From NCBI RefSeq assembly GCF_018728565.1, contig NZ_JACSOI010000002.1, positions 558,001 through 622,000 on the forward strand: 64,000 bases of DNA, read 5' to 3'. The stretch comes from Zobellia russellii. GTDB lineage: Bacteria; Bacteroidota; Bacteroidia; Flavobacteriales; Flavobacteriaceae. Below are positions 51,740 to 61,156 of this stretch, piece by piece; the first letter of the stretch is position 1, and each line of letters starts with the position of its first letter. A model generated the notes under the pieces. It was given only the letters and a program-made list of their open reading frames with translations, was not told the DNA's origin and ran no database searches. Both the position numbers and the translations under genes were made by a program.

Positions 51740-53338
51740 CTAAAATGCATAACGCTGCGGCCCGCCGCGGCGTATTTCCTCACTTGCAAAAGCTTCAAAC
51801 TTTTTAAAGTTCTCCCTAAAAGCATTCGTTAACTTAAAGGCTGTAGTATAATAGGCCTGATCATCGTTCCATGTAGCTCTGGGGCTCAACACTTTTGTTG
51901 GAACACCAGGGCACTCTCTTGGTTGCGCCACTCCAAAAACGGAATGAATATGGTAATCGTCATAATTGTACAAACCTAAATCGCCGTTAAGGACAGCGTT
52001 TATCATAGCACGGGTATATTTTAGCTTCATACGGGTCCCAACACCATAAGGACCTCCGGTCCAACCTGTGTTCACTAACCATACATTAACTCCGGCATCC
52101 TGCATTTTCTTGCTTAACATTTCTGCATATTTTGCAGGGTGCAAAGGCATAAAAGGCGCACCAAAGCAAGCCGAAAATGAAGGTATGGGCTCTACAACCC
52201 CAGCTTCCGTACCGGCCACTTTAGCAGTATACCCGGATATAAAATGATATGCCGCCTGGCTTGGCGTAAGTTTAGATATTGGAGGAAGCACCCCAAAGGC
52301 ATCTGCCGTTAAAAAGAAAATATTTTTTGGGTTCTTTCCTATGGACGGTCTTTGAACGTTCTCAATATGATAGATAGGGTAACTTACCCTTGTATTCTGA
52401 GTAATGGAAGTATTGGCAAAATCTACATTACCGGCCTCATCCATAATAACATTCTCTAAAATTGCACCTTTTTTTATGGCTCCAAAAATTTCCGGCTCGT
52501 TCTCTTGAGACAGGTTAATGACCTTTGCATAACATCCCCCTTCAAAATTAAAAACGGCATTTTCATTGTTCCATCCATGCTCATCGTCACCGATCAATTT
52601 TCGGGAAGCATCCGTAGACAAGGTAGTTTTTCCAGTGCCCGATAGTCCAAAAAAGATAGCCGTATCCCCTTTCTTGCCCACATTTGCAGAACAATGCATT
52701 GGCATGGTATTCTTTTCTACCGGAAGTATAAAGTTTAAAGCAGAGAATATTCCTTTTTTGATTTCTCCCGTATACCCGGTTCCTCCTATTAAAGCTATTT
52801 TTCTTGTAAAGTTTAGAATGGCAAAATTATGTTGCCTTGTACCATCTACTTCGGCATTGGCCATAAAACCCGGGGCATTTACTACGGTCCATTCCGGTTC
52901 AAAATTCTTTAGTTCTTCTTCCGTAGGACGAATGAACATGTTATATGCAAATTGATTGGACCATGGATACTCGTTAATTACCCTGATGTCCATCCTGTAA
53001 TTATGGTCTGCACAGGCATAACAGTCCCTAACAAACAATTCTTTCTCATTTAGATAAGCAATGACCTTATCATATAAAGCATCAAATTTAGAGGGTTCAA
53101 ACGGAATATTTATATCGCCCCACCAAACCTTTTCTTCGGTTATGGCATCCTTAACAATAAATCGGTCCTTCGGAGACCTTCCGGTAAACTCCCCCGTGTT
53201 TACTGCCAAAGCACCGGATGATGCTTTTTTACCCATTTTTCGCTCTAGCGTAATGGCTTCTAATTCTGATGGCGATAGCTGATAATGTAAATTATCGTGC
53301 GTTATACCGTACGATTTTAAAGAAATAGATTTTCCCAT
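51740..53338 (-). CDS. pckA: Phosphoenolpyruvate carboxykinase (ATP)
   Basis: The 532-residue gluconeogenic enzyme converts oxaloacetate to phosphoenolpyruvate with ATP. The kinase-type P-loop FFGLSGTGKTTLSTD lies at about residue 231-245, and the metal-binding DDEHGW and FNFEGGCYAKVI segments follow. GTGYTGEIKKGIFSALN and RDCYACADHNYRM are also typical. Length is standard for the ATP-dependent class. Bacteroidota often use it for succinate formation or gluconeogenesis. Confidence 0.98.
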   Translation of the reverse strand: MGKSISLKSYGITHDNLHYQLSPSELEAITLERKMGKKASSGALAVNTGEFTGRSPKDRFIVKDAITEEKVWWGDINIPFEPSKFDALYDKVIAYLNEKELFVRDCYACADHNYRMDIRVINEYPWSNQFAYNMFIRPTEEELKNFEPEWTVVNAPGFMANAEVDGTRQHNFAILNFTRKIALIGGTGYTGEIKKGIFSALNFILPVEKNTMPMHCSANVGKKGDTAIFFGLSGTGKTTLSTDASRKLIGDDEHGWNNENAVFNFEGGCYAKVINLSQENEPEIFGAIKKGAILENVIMDEAGNVDFANTSITQNTRVSYPIYHIENVQRPSIGKNPKNIFFLTADAFGVLPPISKLTPSQAAYHFISGYTAKVAGTEAGVVEPIPSFSACFGAPFMPLHPAKYAEMLSKKMQDAGVNVWLVNTGWTGGPYGVGTRMKLKYTRAMINAVLNGDLGLYNYDDYHIHSVFGVAQPRECPGVPTKVLSPRATWNDDQAYYTTAFKLTNAFRENFKKFEAFASEEIRRGGPQRYAF

Positions 53339-53377
53339 TTTTTAAAGAATTGTTAGTTGAGAGTTTATTTTAGACAT

Positions 53378-53385
53378 CAAAATTA
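53378..53385 (-). promoter_or_regulatory. -7 promoter element of pckA
   Basis: Minus strand TAATTTTG, full consensus, about 35 nt before the start. -33 element unclear. Confidence 0.4.
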
Positions 53386-53424
53386 TCAAAATAATAATTC
53401 AACACTCCTAAAAATGAGAATTTA

Positions 53425-53811
53425 TTAGTCAAAATGTTTGAAAAGTCGATAACCAAATATACTCCAACCAATAATCAACAAGGTTCCGCCAAGTGGCGTT
53501 ACCAGCCCAATGACCTTAAAATCAAAACTGCTTAAACTATTTGTTGCCAACAGATAAATTGAAAAAGAAAAACAGATAATACCTACTAAGAGAAAATAGA
53601 AAATCAATTTTTTACTAGCTTCGGGCAACTGTTTCATACTACCCAAAACAAGCAAAAGCAATGCATGGTACATTTGGTATTTTATACCTGTCTCAAAAGT
53701 TTTTATAGAGTTGGTATCTACTAACTTTTCCAATCCATGGGCACCAAACGCACCCAAAATAACCGCAGTTACCCCCAATGCAATTCCCGTGAGACATATT
53801 GTTTTGTTCAT
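53425..53811 (-). CDS. DUF423 small membrane protein
   Basis: The 128-residue protein has four membrane segments and the DUF423 marks: ALGVTAVILGAFGAHGLEK at residues 11-29, FETGIKYQMYHALLLLVLGS and GLVTPLGGTLLIIGW. Function is unknown. It lies 86 bp upstream of pckA on the same strand. Confidence 0.93.
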   Translation of the reverse strand: MNKTICLTGIALGVTAVILGAFGAHGLEKLVDTNSIKTFETGIKYQMYHALLLLVLGSMKQLPEASKKLIFYFLLVGIICFSFSIYLLATNSLSSFDFKVIGLVTPLGGTLLIIGWSIFGYRLFKHFD

Positions 53812-53892
53812 AACTTATATGATGTATTTTTTTATAAATATAACAATCACTACCTTAGTCTCTCGTTATACATATTAAAAGTACAAAACTAA

Positions 53893-55272
53893 ATGTCGCG
53901 AAATATACTTGTTATCGGAGCAGGGAAATCCACATCGTACCTTTTGGATTATTTCTTGGAAAAATCTGAAGAAGAAAAATTACACCTTACTATTGGCGAC
54001 CTTAACCCGGAGAACCTGCCCCAACACATACGGGACCATAAGAACTGTACGGCCATCCATCTGGACATACAGAATGAAGAAGATAGAAAAAGCATCATTT
54101 CACGGTCGGATATTGTGGTTTCCATGCTTCCCGCATTTTTACACAGTAAGATTGCCGCAGACTGCGTTGTCCTCAAGAAACATTTGGTAACCGCATCTTA
54201 CGTAAGTGACACCTTAAAGGCCTTGGATGAGGAGGTAAAGCAAAAAGGACTTGTGTTTATGAATGAAGTTGGTCTAGACCCCGGAATAGACCATATGAGC
54301 GCCATGCAGATTATTGATAGAATTCGTGATCAAGGCGGAAAAATAGTATTGTTCGAGTCTTTTTGCGGCGGACTAGTCGCCCCCGAAAGCGACACCAACC
54401 TCTGGAACTACAAATTTACATGGAACCCAAGAAATGTAGTGCTAGCCGGCCAAGGAGGTGCTGCCAAGTTCATCCAAGAGGGCACGTACAAGTATGTTCC
54501 TTACCACAAACTGTTTCGTCGTACGGAGTTTTTTGACATTGAAGGTTACGGACGTTTTGAGGGCTACGCCAATAGAGATTCTTTAAATTACAGGGAAGCC
54601 TACGGTCTACAAGATGCACTTACCCTTTATAGGGGCACAATGCGCAGGACCGGATTTTCCAAGGCTTGGAATATGTTCGTACAATTGGGAATGACCGACG
54701 ATAGCTATACGCTCGAGAATTCCGAGAACATGTCCTACCGAGAATTTACGAACCTATTCCTGCCGTACTCTCCAACGGATTCGGTAGAACTTAAACTACG
54801 TCACTACCTAAAAATAGATCAGGATGACAGTATGTGGGACAAAGTACTGGAACTGAACCTTTTTGACCAGAACAAGACTATCCCCCTAAAGAATGCCACA
54901 CCCGCGCAAGCACTACAGTATATTCTTGAAGATAGTTGGACGCTAAAAGATTCCGATAAGGATATGATCGTTATGTACCATAAGTTCGGTTATGAGCTGC
55001 ACGGTCAAAAACACCAAATAGATGCCAATATGGTTGTTATTGGAGAAAACAGAACTCATACGGCCATGGCCAAGACCGTGGGCTTACCCGTTGCCATAGC
55101 CACTTTGGCCATATTGAACAAAAAAATCACTACGCCTGGTGTCCAAATTCCGATTAAAAAGGAGGTCTATGAACCTATTTTAAAAGAACTCAAAACCTAT
55201 GGTATCGATTTTAAGGAATATGAAGTACCGTATTTAGGGTATAATCCTGATTCTGTGTCCAATGGCGAATAG
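53893..55272 (+). CDS. Saccharopine dehydrogenase family protein
   Basis: The 459-residue protein has an N-terminal Rossmann motif (NILVIGAGKSTSYLLDYFLE) and the saccharopine dehydrogenase body, including NEVGLDPGIDHMSAMQIIDR, a lysine-pathway signature, and FESFCGGLVAPESDTNLWNY. It may act in lysine degradation or in a related reductive coupling. An Lrp/AsnC regulator follows 93 bp downstream and is the natural candidate regulator. Confidence 0.93.
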   Translation: MSRNILVIGAGKSTSYLLDYFLEKSEEEKLHLTIGDLNPENLPQHIRDHKNCTAIHLDIQNEEDRKSIISRSDIVVSMLPAFLHSKIAADCVVLKKHLVTASYVSDTLKALDEEVKQKGLVFMNEVGLDPGIDHMSAMQIIDRIRDQGGKIVLFESFCGGLVAPESDTNLWNYKFTWNPRNVVLAGQGGAAKFIQEGTYKYVPYHKLFRRTEFFDIEGYGRFEGYANRDSLNYREAYGLQDALTLYRGTMRRTGFSKAWNMFVQLGMTDDSYTLENSENMSYREFTNLFLPYSPTDSVELKLRHYLKIDQDDSMWDKVLELNLFDQNKTIPLKNATPAQALQYILEDSWTLKDSDKDMIVMYHKFGYELHGQKHQIDANMVVIGENRTHTAMAKTVGLPVAIATLAILNKKITTPGVQIPIKKEVYEPILKELKTYGIDFKEYEVPYLGYNPDSVSNGE

Positions 55273-55365
55273 ATACCCTTCACATTTCAACAATGAAGAG
55301 GAAATATCTCTCTACAAAATTCAAACAATAATAGCTACTTTTACCATCAATTTGAAACTCAACTC

Positions 55366-55836
55366 ATGAAACTAGGTAACGATAAAGTTAAAATTGACGG
55401 TATTGACAAGAAAATTCTAAGGTATCTCATGGAAGATGCTAGAAAACCCATTCTTGAAATAGCCCGAAACATTGGTATATCCGGTGCCGCAATCCACCAA
55501 CGTTTAAGAAAACTGGAGTCTTCCGGCCTACTTTCAGGGTCCAAGTTTATTATCAACCCTAAAATTATGGGGTACCATACCATGGCCTATATTGGCATTT
55601 ACCTAGATAAGGCCATGAGCAACCCCGTTGCGGTCAAGCAACTGGAAAAAATTCCAGAAGTACTTGAATGTCACTACACTACGGGAAATTGGTCTATCCT
55701 CATAAAAGTACTCTGCAGGGACAATGAGCACCTAATGCACGTATTGAACAAAGAAATTCAACAAATAGAAGGGGTATCGCGTACGGAGACCTTTATTTCC
55801 TTGGCCCAACAAATTGATCGACAAATTCAGATATAA
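55366..55836 (+). CDS. Lrp/AsnC-family transcriptional regulator
   Basis: The 156-residue protein has the AsnC-type helix-turn-helix (KILRYLMEDARKPILEIARN, then GISGAAIHQRLRKLESSGLL) and a C-terminal RAM ligand-binding domain (HTMAYIGIYLDKAMSNPVAV; ECHYTTGNWSILIKVLCRDN). Such regulators sense amino acids. A near-consensus -7 box TACTTTTA is seen at about 55337. Its position suggests control of the adjacent saccharopine dehydrogenase. Confidence 0.94.
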   Translation: MKLGNDKVKIDGIDKKILRYLMEDARKPILEIARNIGISGAAIHQRLRKLESSGLLSGSKFIINPKIMGYHTMAYIGIYLDKAMSNPVAVKQLEKIPEVLECHYTTGNWSILIKVLCRDNEHLMHVLNKEIQQIEGVSRTETFISLAQQIDRQIQI

Positions 55837-55838
55837 TG

Positions 55839-55870
55839 TTTGGATTAAATCTAAATAAGGATTATTTTTG
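55839..55870 (+). promoter_or_regulatory. Promoter just before the 109-codon hypothetical gene (TTTG-N20-TATTTTTG)
   Basis: TTTG at 55839-55842 and TATTTTTG at 55863-55870 are 20 bp apart, both full matches. The predicted start is at about 55876, at the ATG 55877. This argues for that ATG over the upstream TTG at 55868 and for a leaderless mRNA. Confidence 0.65.
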
Positions 55871-55876
55871 TCCCCA

Positions 55877-56203
55877 ATGGAACGCATTCATTCATCACAA
55901 TACTATACATTTTTCCAATCCGATAAGGAAAGATGCTTTTATATAGACCTGGGTCAAAAGGTAGTGCGTTTATCGTTTTGCCAACTGCTTGCCTTACGCC
56001 AGAGGGTTTGGAGCATAAACATTGAGGACCATTTTGATGAGGACAAGAATCCACATGGTTTTGAAATTTTATCTCTTTGTAATAAAGAGCACCTTTTTGT
56101 TTTAAATACCCTAGAGGTTCTTGATCTTAAAGAATTGCTTACCGGTGTATTTTTCTTGCTTGATATTGCAGCTCAGACACCTTCCCTTACCTCAAGAGGC
56201 TAA
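55877..56203 (+). CDS. Hypothetical protein between an Lrp regulator and ferritin
   Basis: The frame can be read from a TTG at 55868, but the promoter element there favours ATG 55877 (108 residues). The protein has no signal peptide; it contains FYIDLGQKVVRLSFCQLLAL and DLKELLTGVFFLLDIAA, suggesting a small alpha/beta cytoplasmic protein. Cysteines occur at scattered positions with no metal motif. I do not recognise a family. Codon usage matches its neighbours, so I think it is a real gene. Confidence 0.6.
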   Translation: MERIHSSQYYTFFQSDKERCFYIDLGQKVVRLSFCQLLALRQRVWSINIEDHFDEDKNPHGFEILSLCNKEHLFVLNTLEVLDLKELLTGVFFLLDIAAQTPSLTSRG

Positions 56204-56305
56204 ACCTCCTATTTTTAATCAGTCTAAAACCAGTTATAAATTGGTTAAAGGCCTAGTTATACGCATACTTTATTGATAACTTTACGTTAAGTAAAGAAAA
56301 AGACA

Positions 56306-56818
56306 ATGAAAGATATAGCAAGACAACAGATGAGTATTAAGGTAGAGAGCATGGATATGCTCAACGCCCAAATACAAATGGAAGGAAAAGCATCTGCATC
56401 ATATTTAGCCATGGCATCATGGTGCGACCAACGTGGTTATTTAGGAAGCGCAGACTTTTTGTACGCACAAGCGGCAGAAGAAAGAGAACACATGATGAAG
56501 ATTTTTAAGTTCGTGAACGATTGTGGCGGTAACGCCCTATCTCCCGAAATTGGAAACGTAAATCACGATTTCTCTTCATTGGAAGAAATTTTTGAAACTG
56601 CTTTGAGCCAAGAAATTGAGGTAACCAAATCTATAAACAGTATTGTTGCTTCGGCCAAAAAGAACAATGACTTTGGTGTGGAGAACTTTTTACAGTGGTT
56701 CGTTACGGAACAATTGGAAGAAGAAAAAACAATGCGTGATATCCTTGACCTATTTGAAATTATGGGTCGCGATGGTATCGCCTTAAAATTTATAGACGAG
56801 CGCATTAAAGCGGAATAA
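56306..56818 (+). CDS. ftnA: Ferritin
   Basis: The 170-residue non-haem ferritin oxidises and stores iron in a 24-subunit shell. Ferroxidase residues appear in QIQMEGKASASYLAMASWCD (Glu27 region) and in AAEEREHMMKIFKFV (E-x2-H), with a further Glu in TEQLEEEKTMRDIL. Length fits bacterial ferritins of the FtnA group. A strong bidirectional terminator follows. Confidence 0.95.
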   Translation: MKDIARQQMSIKVESMDMLNAQIQMEGKASASYLAMASWCDQRGYLGSADFLYAQAAEEREHMMKIFKFVNDCGGNALSPEIGNVNHDFSSLEEIFETALSQEIEVTKSINSIVASAKKNNDFGVENFLQWFVTEQLEEEKTMRDILDLFEIMGRDGIALKFIDERIKAE

Positions 56819-56840
56819 AATATTAGATTAACTCAAATTA

Positions 56841-56876
56841 AAAAGGCTGTCCAAAATGAATTGGACAGCCTTTTTT
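56841..56876. terminator. Bidirectional terminator between ferritin and the zinc peptidase
   Basis: Arms AAAAGGCTGTCCAA (56841-56854) and TTGGACAGCCTTTT (56861-56874) pair perfectly around AATGAA, with further T on the plus side and A on the minus side. It ends both convergent genes. Confidence 0.9.
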
Positions 56877-56897
56877 ATTGCTTTATAATCTTTGAAA

Positions 56898-57593
56898 CTA
56901 ATCTCTTCCACCGAGCACTTGCATACCCCAGTAGACCAAAGTAGCCAATGAGCCTATGGCAGCTACCAAATACGTTCTTGCTGCCCATTTAAGCGCATCT
57001 TCCGAACCTTTGTATTCTTGTGGTGTTACCACGTTCTTTGCTTTTAACCAAGCCAAAGCGCGGTTACTGGCATCGTATTCTACGGGTAGGGTTATAAAAC
57101 TGAACAATGTAGCCATACCCATCATAACCAAACCGGCTACCGCTACCCAGTACCCTAGGCCAACACCGGCCGCGGCACCTAACATTAATCCACCAAAAAC
57201 CACCCACATAGACATGCCGGACGTAACACTAACAATAGGCACCAATTTAGAACGTAAAGTCAACCATTCATATGCTTGAGCATGTTGTACGGCATGACCA
57301 CATTCGTGTGCCGCTACTGCCGCTGCAGCTGCATTTCTTTGGTTATACACACCTTCACTTAAATTTACGGTCTTGTTTTTTGGATTGTAATGGTCCGTAA
57401 GCATACCAGCCGTAGAAACGACCTTAACATCGCGAATACCATGATCAGCCAACATTTTCTCGGCAATTTCGGCTCCGCTCATGCCATTGCTCAAATGCAC
57501 TTTAGAATAGTGCTTAAACTTGCTTTTAAGCTTACTACTTACCAACCAGCTTACCAAAGCTATGGCACCAATCAATATATAATATCCCATCAT
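56898..57593 (-). CDS. Membrane zinc metallopeptidase (Zn_peptidase_2/YugP family)
   Basis: The 231-residue membrane protein carries the zinc motif HECGH (residues 96-100, AAVAAHECGHAVQHAQ) preceded by the typical TVNLSEGVYNQRNAAAAAVA. Membrane segments lie near 4-20 and 121-165, and C-terminal GSEDALKWAARTYLVAAIG. It is expected to be a housekeeping membrane protease of unknown substrate. Confidence 0.93.
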   Translation of the reverse strand: MMGYYILIGAIALVSWLVSSKLKSKFKHYSKVHLSNGMSGAEIAEKMLADHGIRDVKVVSTAGMLTDHYNPKNKTVNLSEGVYNQRNAAAAAVAAHECGHAVQHAQAYEWLTLRSKLVPIVSVTSGMSMWVVFGGLMLGAAAGVGLGYWVAVAGLVMMGMATLFSFITLPVEYDASNRALAWLKAKNVVTPQEYKGSEDALKWAARTYLVAAIGSLATLVYWGMQVLGGRD

Positions 57594-57746
57594 AATTTTA
57601 TTCTTTTTAAGATTTGAATTTAAAGATAATCAAAAACCTTTCATTTTGTTAACGCTCACTTCAGCCGCGCTTACTTTGTCTTTAATACTATGCGGATTAG
57701 ATGTTGCCTAATCAAAACGAATACTTAACTGATCTATTGAAAAGCA

Positions 57747-57778
57747 AAAACCTCGCCAAATCAATTTGGCGAGGTTTT
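57747..57778. terminator. Strong hairpin terminator after SemiSWEET
   Basis: Arms AAAACCTCGCCAAA (57747-57760) and TTTGGCGAGGTTTT (57765-57778) pair perfectly around TCAA. It lies 30 bp after the SemiSWEET stop on the minus strand. On the minus strand the stem is followed by TTGC-TTTT. Confidence 0.85.
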
Positions 57779-57807
57779 GAAGTTTTATGCTGCCAAAATG
57801 TCTTTGG

Positions 57808-58062
57808 CTATTTGTACTTGAATTTTAAAATCAACATAAATAAAAGCAGAAAGGCCGTTATGCCGTTTGCCAGTGTAACGGGCAGACTACTTATCAATAT
57901 ACCGTACGTGAGCCATAGCACAACCCCAATAAAGAGAACCAAATAGGTGGTGAGCGAAATATCTTTGGTAGACTTATCGCGCCAGGTTTTATACACTTGT
58001 GGCACGTAACCTGCCGTGGTGAGAATAGCGGCCGCCAACCCAAGAATTTCAATATAATCCAT
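57808..58062 (-). CDS. SemiSWEET sugar transporter
   Basis: The 84-residue protein is a single triple-helix bundle (half of a eukaryotic SWEET). The PQ motif is seen in GYVPQVYKTWRDKSTKDIS at residues 18-36, and the second and third helices are YLVLFIGVVLWLTYGIL and TLANGITAFLLLFMLIL. It dimerises to pass sugars across the inner membrane. It lies 29 bp downstream of leuS and is probably cotranscribed with it, an odd partnership. Confidence 0.92.
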   Translation of the reverse strand: MDYIEILGLAAAILTTAGYVPQVYKTWRDKSTKDISLTTYLVLFIGVVLWLTYGILISSLPVTLANGITAFLLLFMLILKFKYK

Positions 58063-58091
58063 AATCTATTTAGTTGACGACTTTTTGTTTT

Positions 58092-61000
58092 CTACCCAAC
58101 GATATTAACTATTTTTCCTGGAACAACAATCACTTTTTTAGGCGTTCGCCCTTGTAATTGCTGTTGTGTTTTTTCATGGGCCATTACCGCAGCTTCAATT
58201 TCATCTTTGCTCAAATCCAAAGGAAGCTCTAATTTAAAGCGCATTTTTCCGTTGAAGGAAACCGGATACTCCTTACTGCTTTCCACCAAATATTTTTCCT
58301 CAAATTTTGGAAAGGCCACGGTAGCAATAGAACCTTCATGACCCAAAAGCTTCCAAAGTTCTTCTGCAATATGTGGTGCATAGGGCGATACCAAAACCGC
58401 CAAGGGTTCCAAAACCGCACGGCTATTACATTTCTGTGAACTTAGCTCATTAACGGCAATCATAAAAGTAGATACCGAAGTATTAAAACTGAAATTCTCA
58501 ATATCTTCCTCTACCTTCTTAATAGTCTTGTGCAAGGTCTTGTAGCTGTCTTTTGAAGGCTCGTCTTCCGAAACCGCAAAAGCACCCTCGGCCCCTGAGT
58601 GGTACAAACGCCATAGTTTTTTTAAGAAACTATGCACACCGGTAATACCTGCCGTGTTCCAAGGTTTGGATTGCTCCAAAGGCCCCAAGAACATTTCATA
58701 CAAACGCAATGAATCTGCCCCGTACTCTTCGCAAATAGCATCTGGATTGACGACATTGTATTTGGACTTGGACATTTTTTCTACTTCGCGAGAGACAGAA
58801 AAAGTCCCATTAGTCATAAAATATTCACTTGTAGAAGTATCCTCTTTATAAAATTTAAGGAACTTACTTAGAATGATTTGATTTTTCAAATCAACACAAT
58901 CAACGTTTGTATGTATTTTAGAAACTGTAAAGCTGATTTTTTCAATTTCAAACTGTGAATCCGCAAAAATAGAGTCTAAGGCTTTTTTAGGGAAAACATC
59001 TATTAATTTATACAACTCGCCTGAAACAGCATCATGTATTTTCTTACCCTTTAATAAATCCCATGAAACTAGATTTCCTAAAAAATACTCTCCAAAAATC
59101 AAATCAAAATCCTTTTCAGAATCTTCCATTTCATATTGAGAAGTACCATCACGATATTGATAATAACCTGTATTAATTCTTCTTACAAATGCAGACTCCC
59201 CCGTAATCATCCCCTGATTGATAAGTTTTTTAGCAAACTCATCTTTGGGCACCAAACCTAAGTCAAACATAAACTTCTGCCAGAAACGGCTGTACAACAA
59301 ATGGCCTGTCGCATGCTCGCTACCACCAATGTACAAGTCCACATCTTGCCAGTAGTCAATGGCTTCTTTTGAGAAAATCTCATCCTCATTATGTGGGTCC
59401 ATATAGCGGTTAAAGTATTGCGAACTACCTGCCCAACCTGGCATGGTATTCAACTCTAGCGGCCATACGGTCTTATGGTCTATCTTATCGTTAGAAACAA
59501 CTTCATTGTTTACGGTATCCCAAGCCCAAACGGTAGCATTGCCCAAAGGCGGCTCTCCGGTTTCGGTAGGCAAATATTTATCAACTTCAGGTAATTTTAT
59601 GGGCAAATGCTCGGCAGCGATCATTTGCGGCATACCCTCTACATAATACACCGGAAAAGGCTCGCCCCAATAGCGCTGACGGCTAAAAACAGCGTCGCGC
59701 AAACGGTAGTTGATCTTACCTGTACCTGCACCAATTTTTTCAATCTCTGCAATGGCTTTTTGAGTCGCTTTTTTATAATCCAATCCGTTTAGAAAATCGG
59801 AATTGGCAATAACGGTCGTATCCTTATCCGAAAAAGCTTCCTCGGAAATATCAACCCCTTCAAAAATATTAGGAATAGGAATATTGAAATGCTTCGCGAA
59901 GTCATAATCGCGCTGATCCCCACAAGGCACGGACATCACCGCTCCGGTTCCATAACCCGCCAACACATAATCTCCGATCCAAACCGGAATAGGTTCCTTG
60001 GTAAACGGATGCTCTGCATACGCTCCCGTAAATGCACCGGAAATAGTCTTTACATCTGCCATACGGTCACGTTCCGAACGTTTTGCCGTAGCTTCTATAT
60101 AGGCCTCCACCTCAGCTTTCTGTTCCGCAGTAGTAATCTTGGCCACCAAATCATGCTCTGGCGCCAAGGTCATAAAAGAAACCCCAAAAATAGTATCCGG
60201 CCGCGTAGTAAAAACTTCAATGGGATAAGAGGTCTGTACTTCATTGGTGGTAACGGTCTTGAAAGTTACGGAAGCACCCTCACTCCTACCGATCCAATTG
60301 GTCTGTGAATCTTTAAGCGGCTGAGGCCAGTCTACCGTATTCAACCCGTCTAACAAACGTTGGGCATACGCACTGATACGCATACTCCACTGTGTCATTT
60401 TTTTACGGATTACCGGATGACCACCGCGCTCTGAAACACCGTTAACAATTTCATCATTGGCCAGAACCGTTCCCAAAGCAGGACACCAGTTTACCTCACT
60501 TTCCGCCAAATACGTTAAGCGGTATTGCAGCAAAATTTCCTGTTTTTTCTTATCCGAAAAAGACTGCCAATCCGCTGCGGAAAATTGCGCAATATCTTCG
60601 TCACAGACCGCTTGTACATTAGCATTTCCTTCCGCCTCAAAAACGGCGATCAACGTCTCTACAGATTCGGCCTTATCCGTTGTTTTATTATACCAAGAAT
60701 TGAAAAGTTGAATGAATATCCATTGCGTCCACTTGTAATATTTAGGATCCGATGTACGTACCTCACGGCTCCAATCAAAAGAAAACCCAAGTTGATCTAA
60801 CTGTCTACGGTACGTAGCAATGTTCTTTTCCGTAGTAACCGCAGGATGCTGTCCGGTCTGTATAGCATATTGTTCCGCCGGAAGGCCAAAAGAATCGTAG
60901 CCCTGTGGATGCAAAACATTAAAACCCTTGTGTCTTTTATAGCGTGCATAGATGTCACTAGCGATATATCCTAACGGATGGCCCACGTGCAATCCGGCCC

Positions 61001-61130
61001 CGGAAGGGTAAGGAAACATGTCCAACACATAGTATTTTGGTTTATCGGAATTGTTCTTGGCCTTGAACGTTTCGTTTTTGGCCCAAAAGTCTTGCCATTC
61101 CTTCTCTATTTTCCTAAAATCGTAGTGCAT
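58092..61130 (-). CDS. leuS: Leucyl-tRNA synthetase
   Basis: The 1012-residue class I synthetase charges tRNA-Leu. HIGH is HVGH at residues 48-51, with the editing domain near 230-430 (VFTTRPDTIFGVSFM, TGAVMSVPCGDQRDYDFAK) and KMSKS at 785-789. The catalytic-core-to-KMSKS region (about 650-777) is longer and unlike the usual Bacteroidota segment and its DNA (about 58800-59190) looks more A+T-rich than the flanks. Bacteroidota LeuS is usually about 920-950 residues. A -7 promoter element precedes the gene at 61157. Confidence 0.96.
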   Translation of the reverse strand: MHYDFRKIEKEWQDFWAKNETFKAKNNSDKPKYYVLDMFPYPSGAGLHVGHPLGYIASDIYARYKRHKGFNVLHPQGYDSFGLPAEQYAIQTGQHPAVTTEKNIATYRRQLDQLGFSFDWSREVRTSDPKYYKWTQWIFIQLFNSWYNKTTDKAESVETLIAVFEAEGNANVQAVCDEDIAQFSAADWQSFSDKKKQEILLQYRLTYLAESEVNWCPALGTVLANDEIVNGVSERGGHPVIRKKMTQWSMRISAYAQRLLDGLNTVDWPQPLKDSQTNWIGRSEGASVTFKTVTTNEVQTSYPIEVFTTRPDTIFGVSFMTLAPEHDLVAKITTAEQKAEVEAYIEATAKRSERDRMADVKTISGAFTGAYAEHPFTKEPIPVWIGDYVLAGYGTGAVMSVPCGDQRDYDFAKHFNIPIPNIFEGVDISEEAFSDKDTTVIANSDFLNGLDYKKATQKAIAEIEKIGAGTGKINYRLRDAVFSRQRYWGEPFPVYYVEGMPQMIAAEHLPIKLPEVDKYLPTETGEPPLGNATVWAWDTVNNEVVSNDKIDHKTVWPLELNTMPGWAGSSQYFNRYMDPHNEDEIFSKEAIDYWQDVDLYIGGSEHATGHLLYSRFWQKFMFDLGLVPKDEFAKKLINQGMITGESAFVRRINTGYYQYRDGTSQYEMEDSEKDFDLIFGEYFLGNLVSWDLLKGKKIHDAVSGELYKLIDVFPKKALDSIFADSQFEIEKISFTVSKIHTNVDCVDLKNQIILSKFLKFYKEDTSTSEYFMTNGTFSVSREVEKMSKSKYNVVNPDAICEEYGADSLRLYEMFLGPLEQSKPWNTAGITGVHSFLKKLWRLYHSGAEGAFAVSEDEPSKDSYKTLHKTIKKVEEDIENFSFNTSVSTFMIAVNELSSQKCNSRAVLEPLAVLVSPYAPHIAEELWKLLGHEGSIATVAFPKFEEKYLVESSKEYPVSFNGKMRFKLELPLDLSKDEIEAAVMAHEKTQQQLQGRTPKKVIVVPGKIVNIVG

Positions 61131-61156
61131 CTGATATCTTTCTTTTCAATGTGGCG

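Noticed and set aside
57701-57946. 81-codon frame over the SemiSWEET terminator and gene end
   Set aside because: It crosses a strong hairpin and overlaps SemiSWEET on the other strand.
59889-60308. 139-codon frame antisense to leuS
   Set aside because: Antisense to the conserved editing domain; no start context and no recognisable domain.
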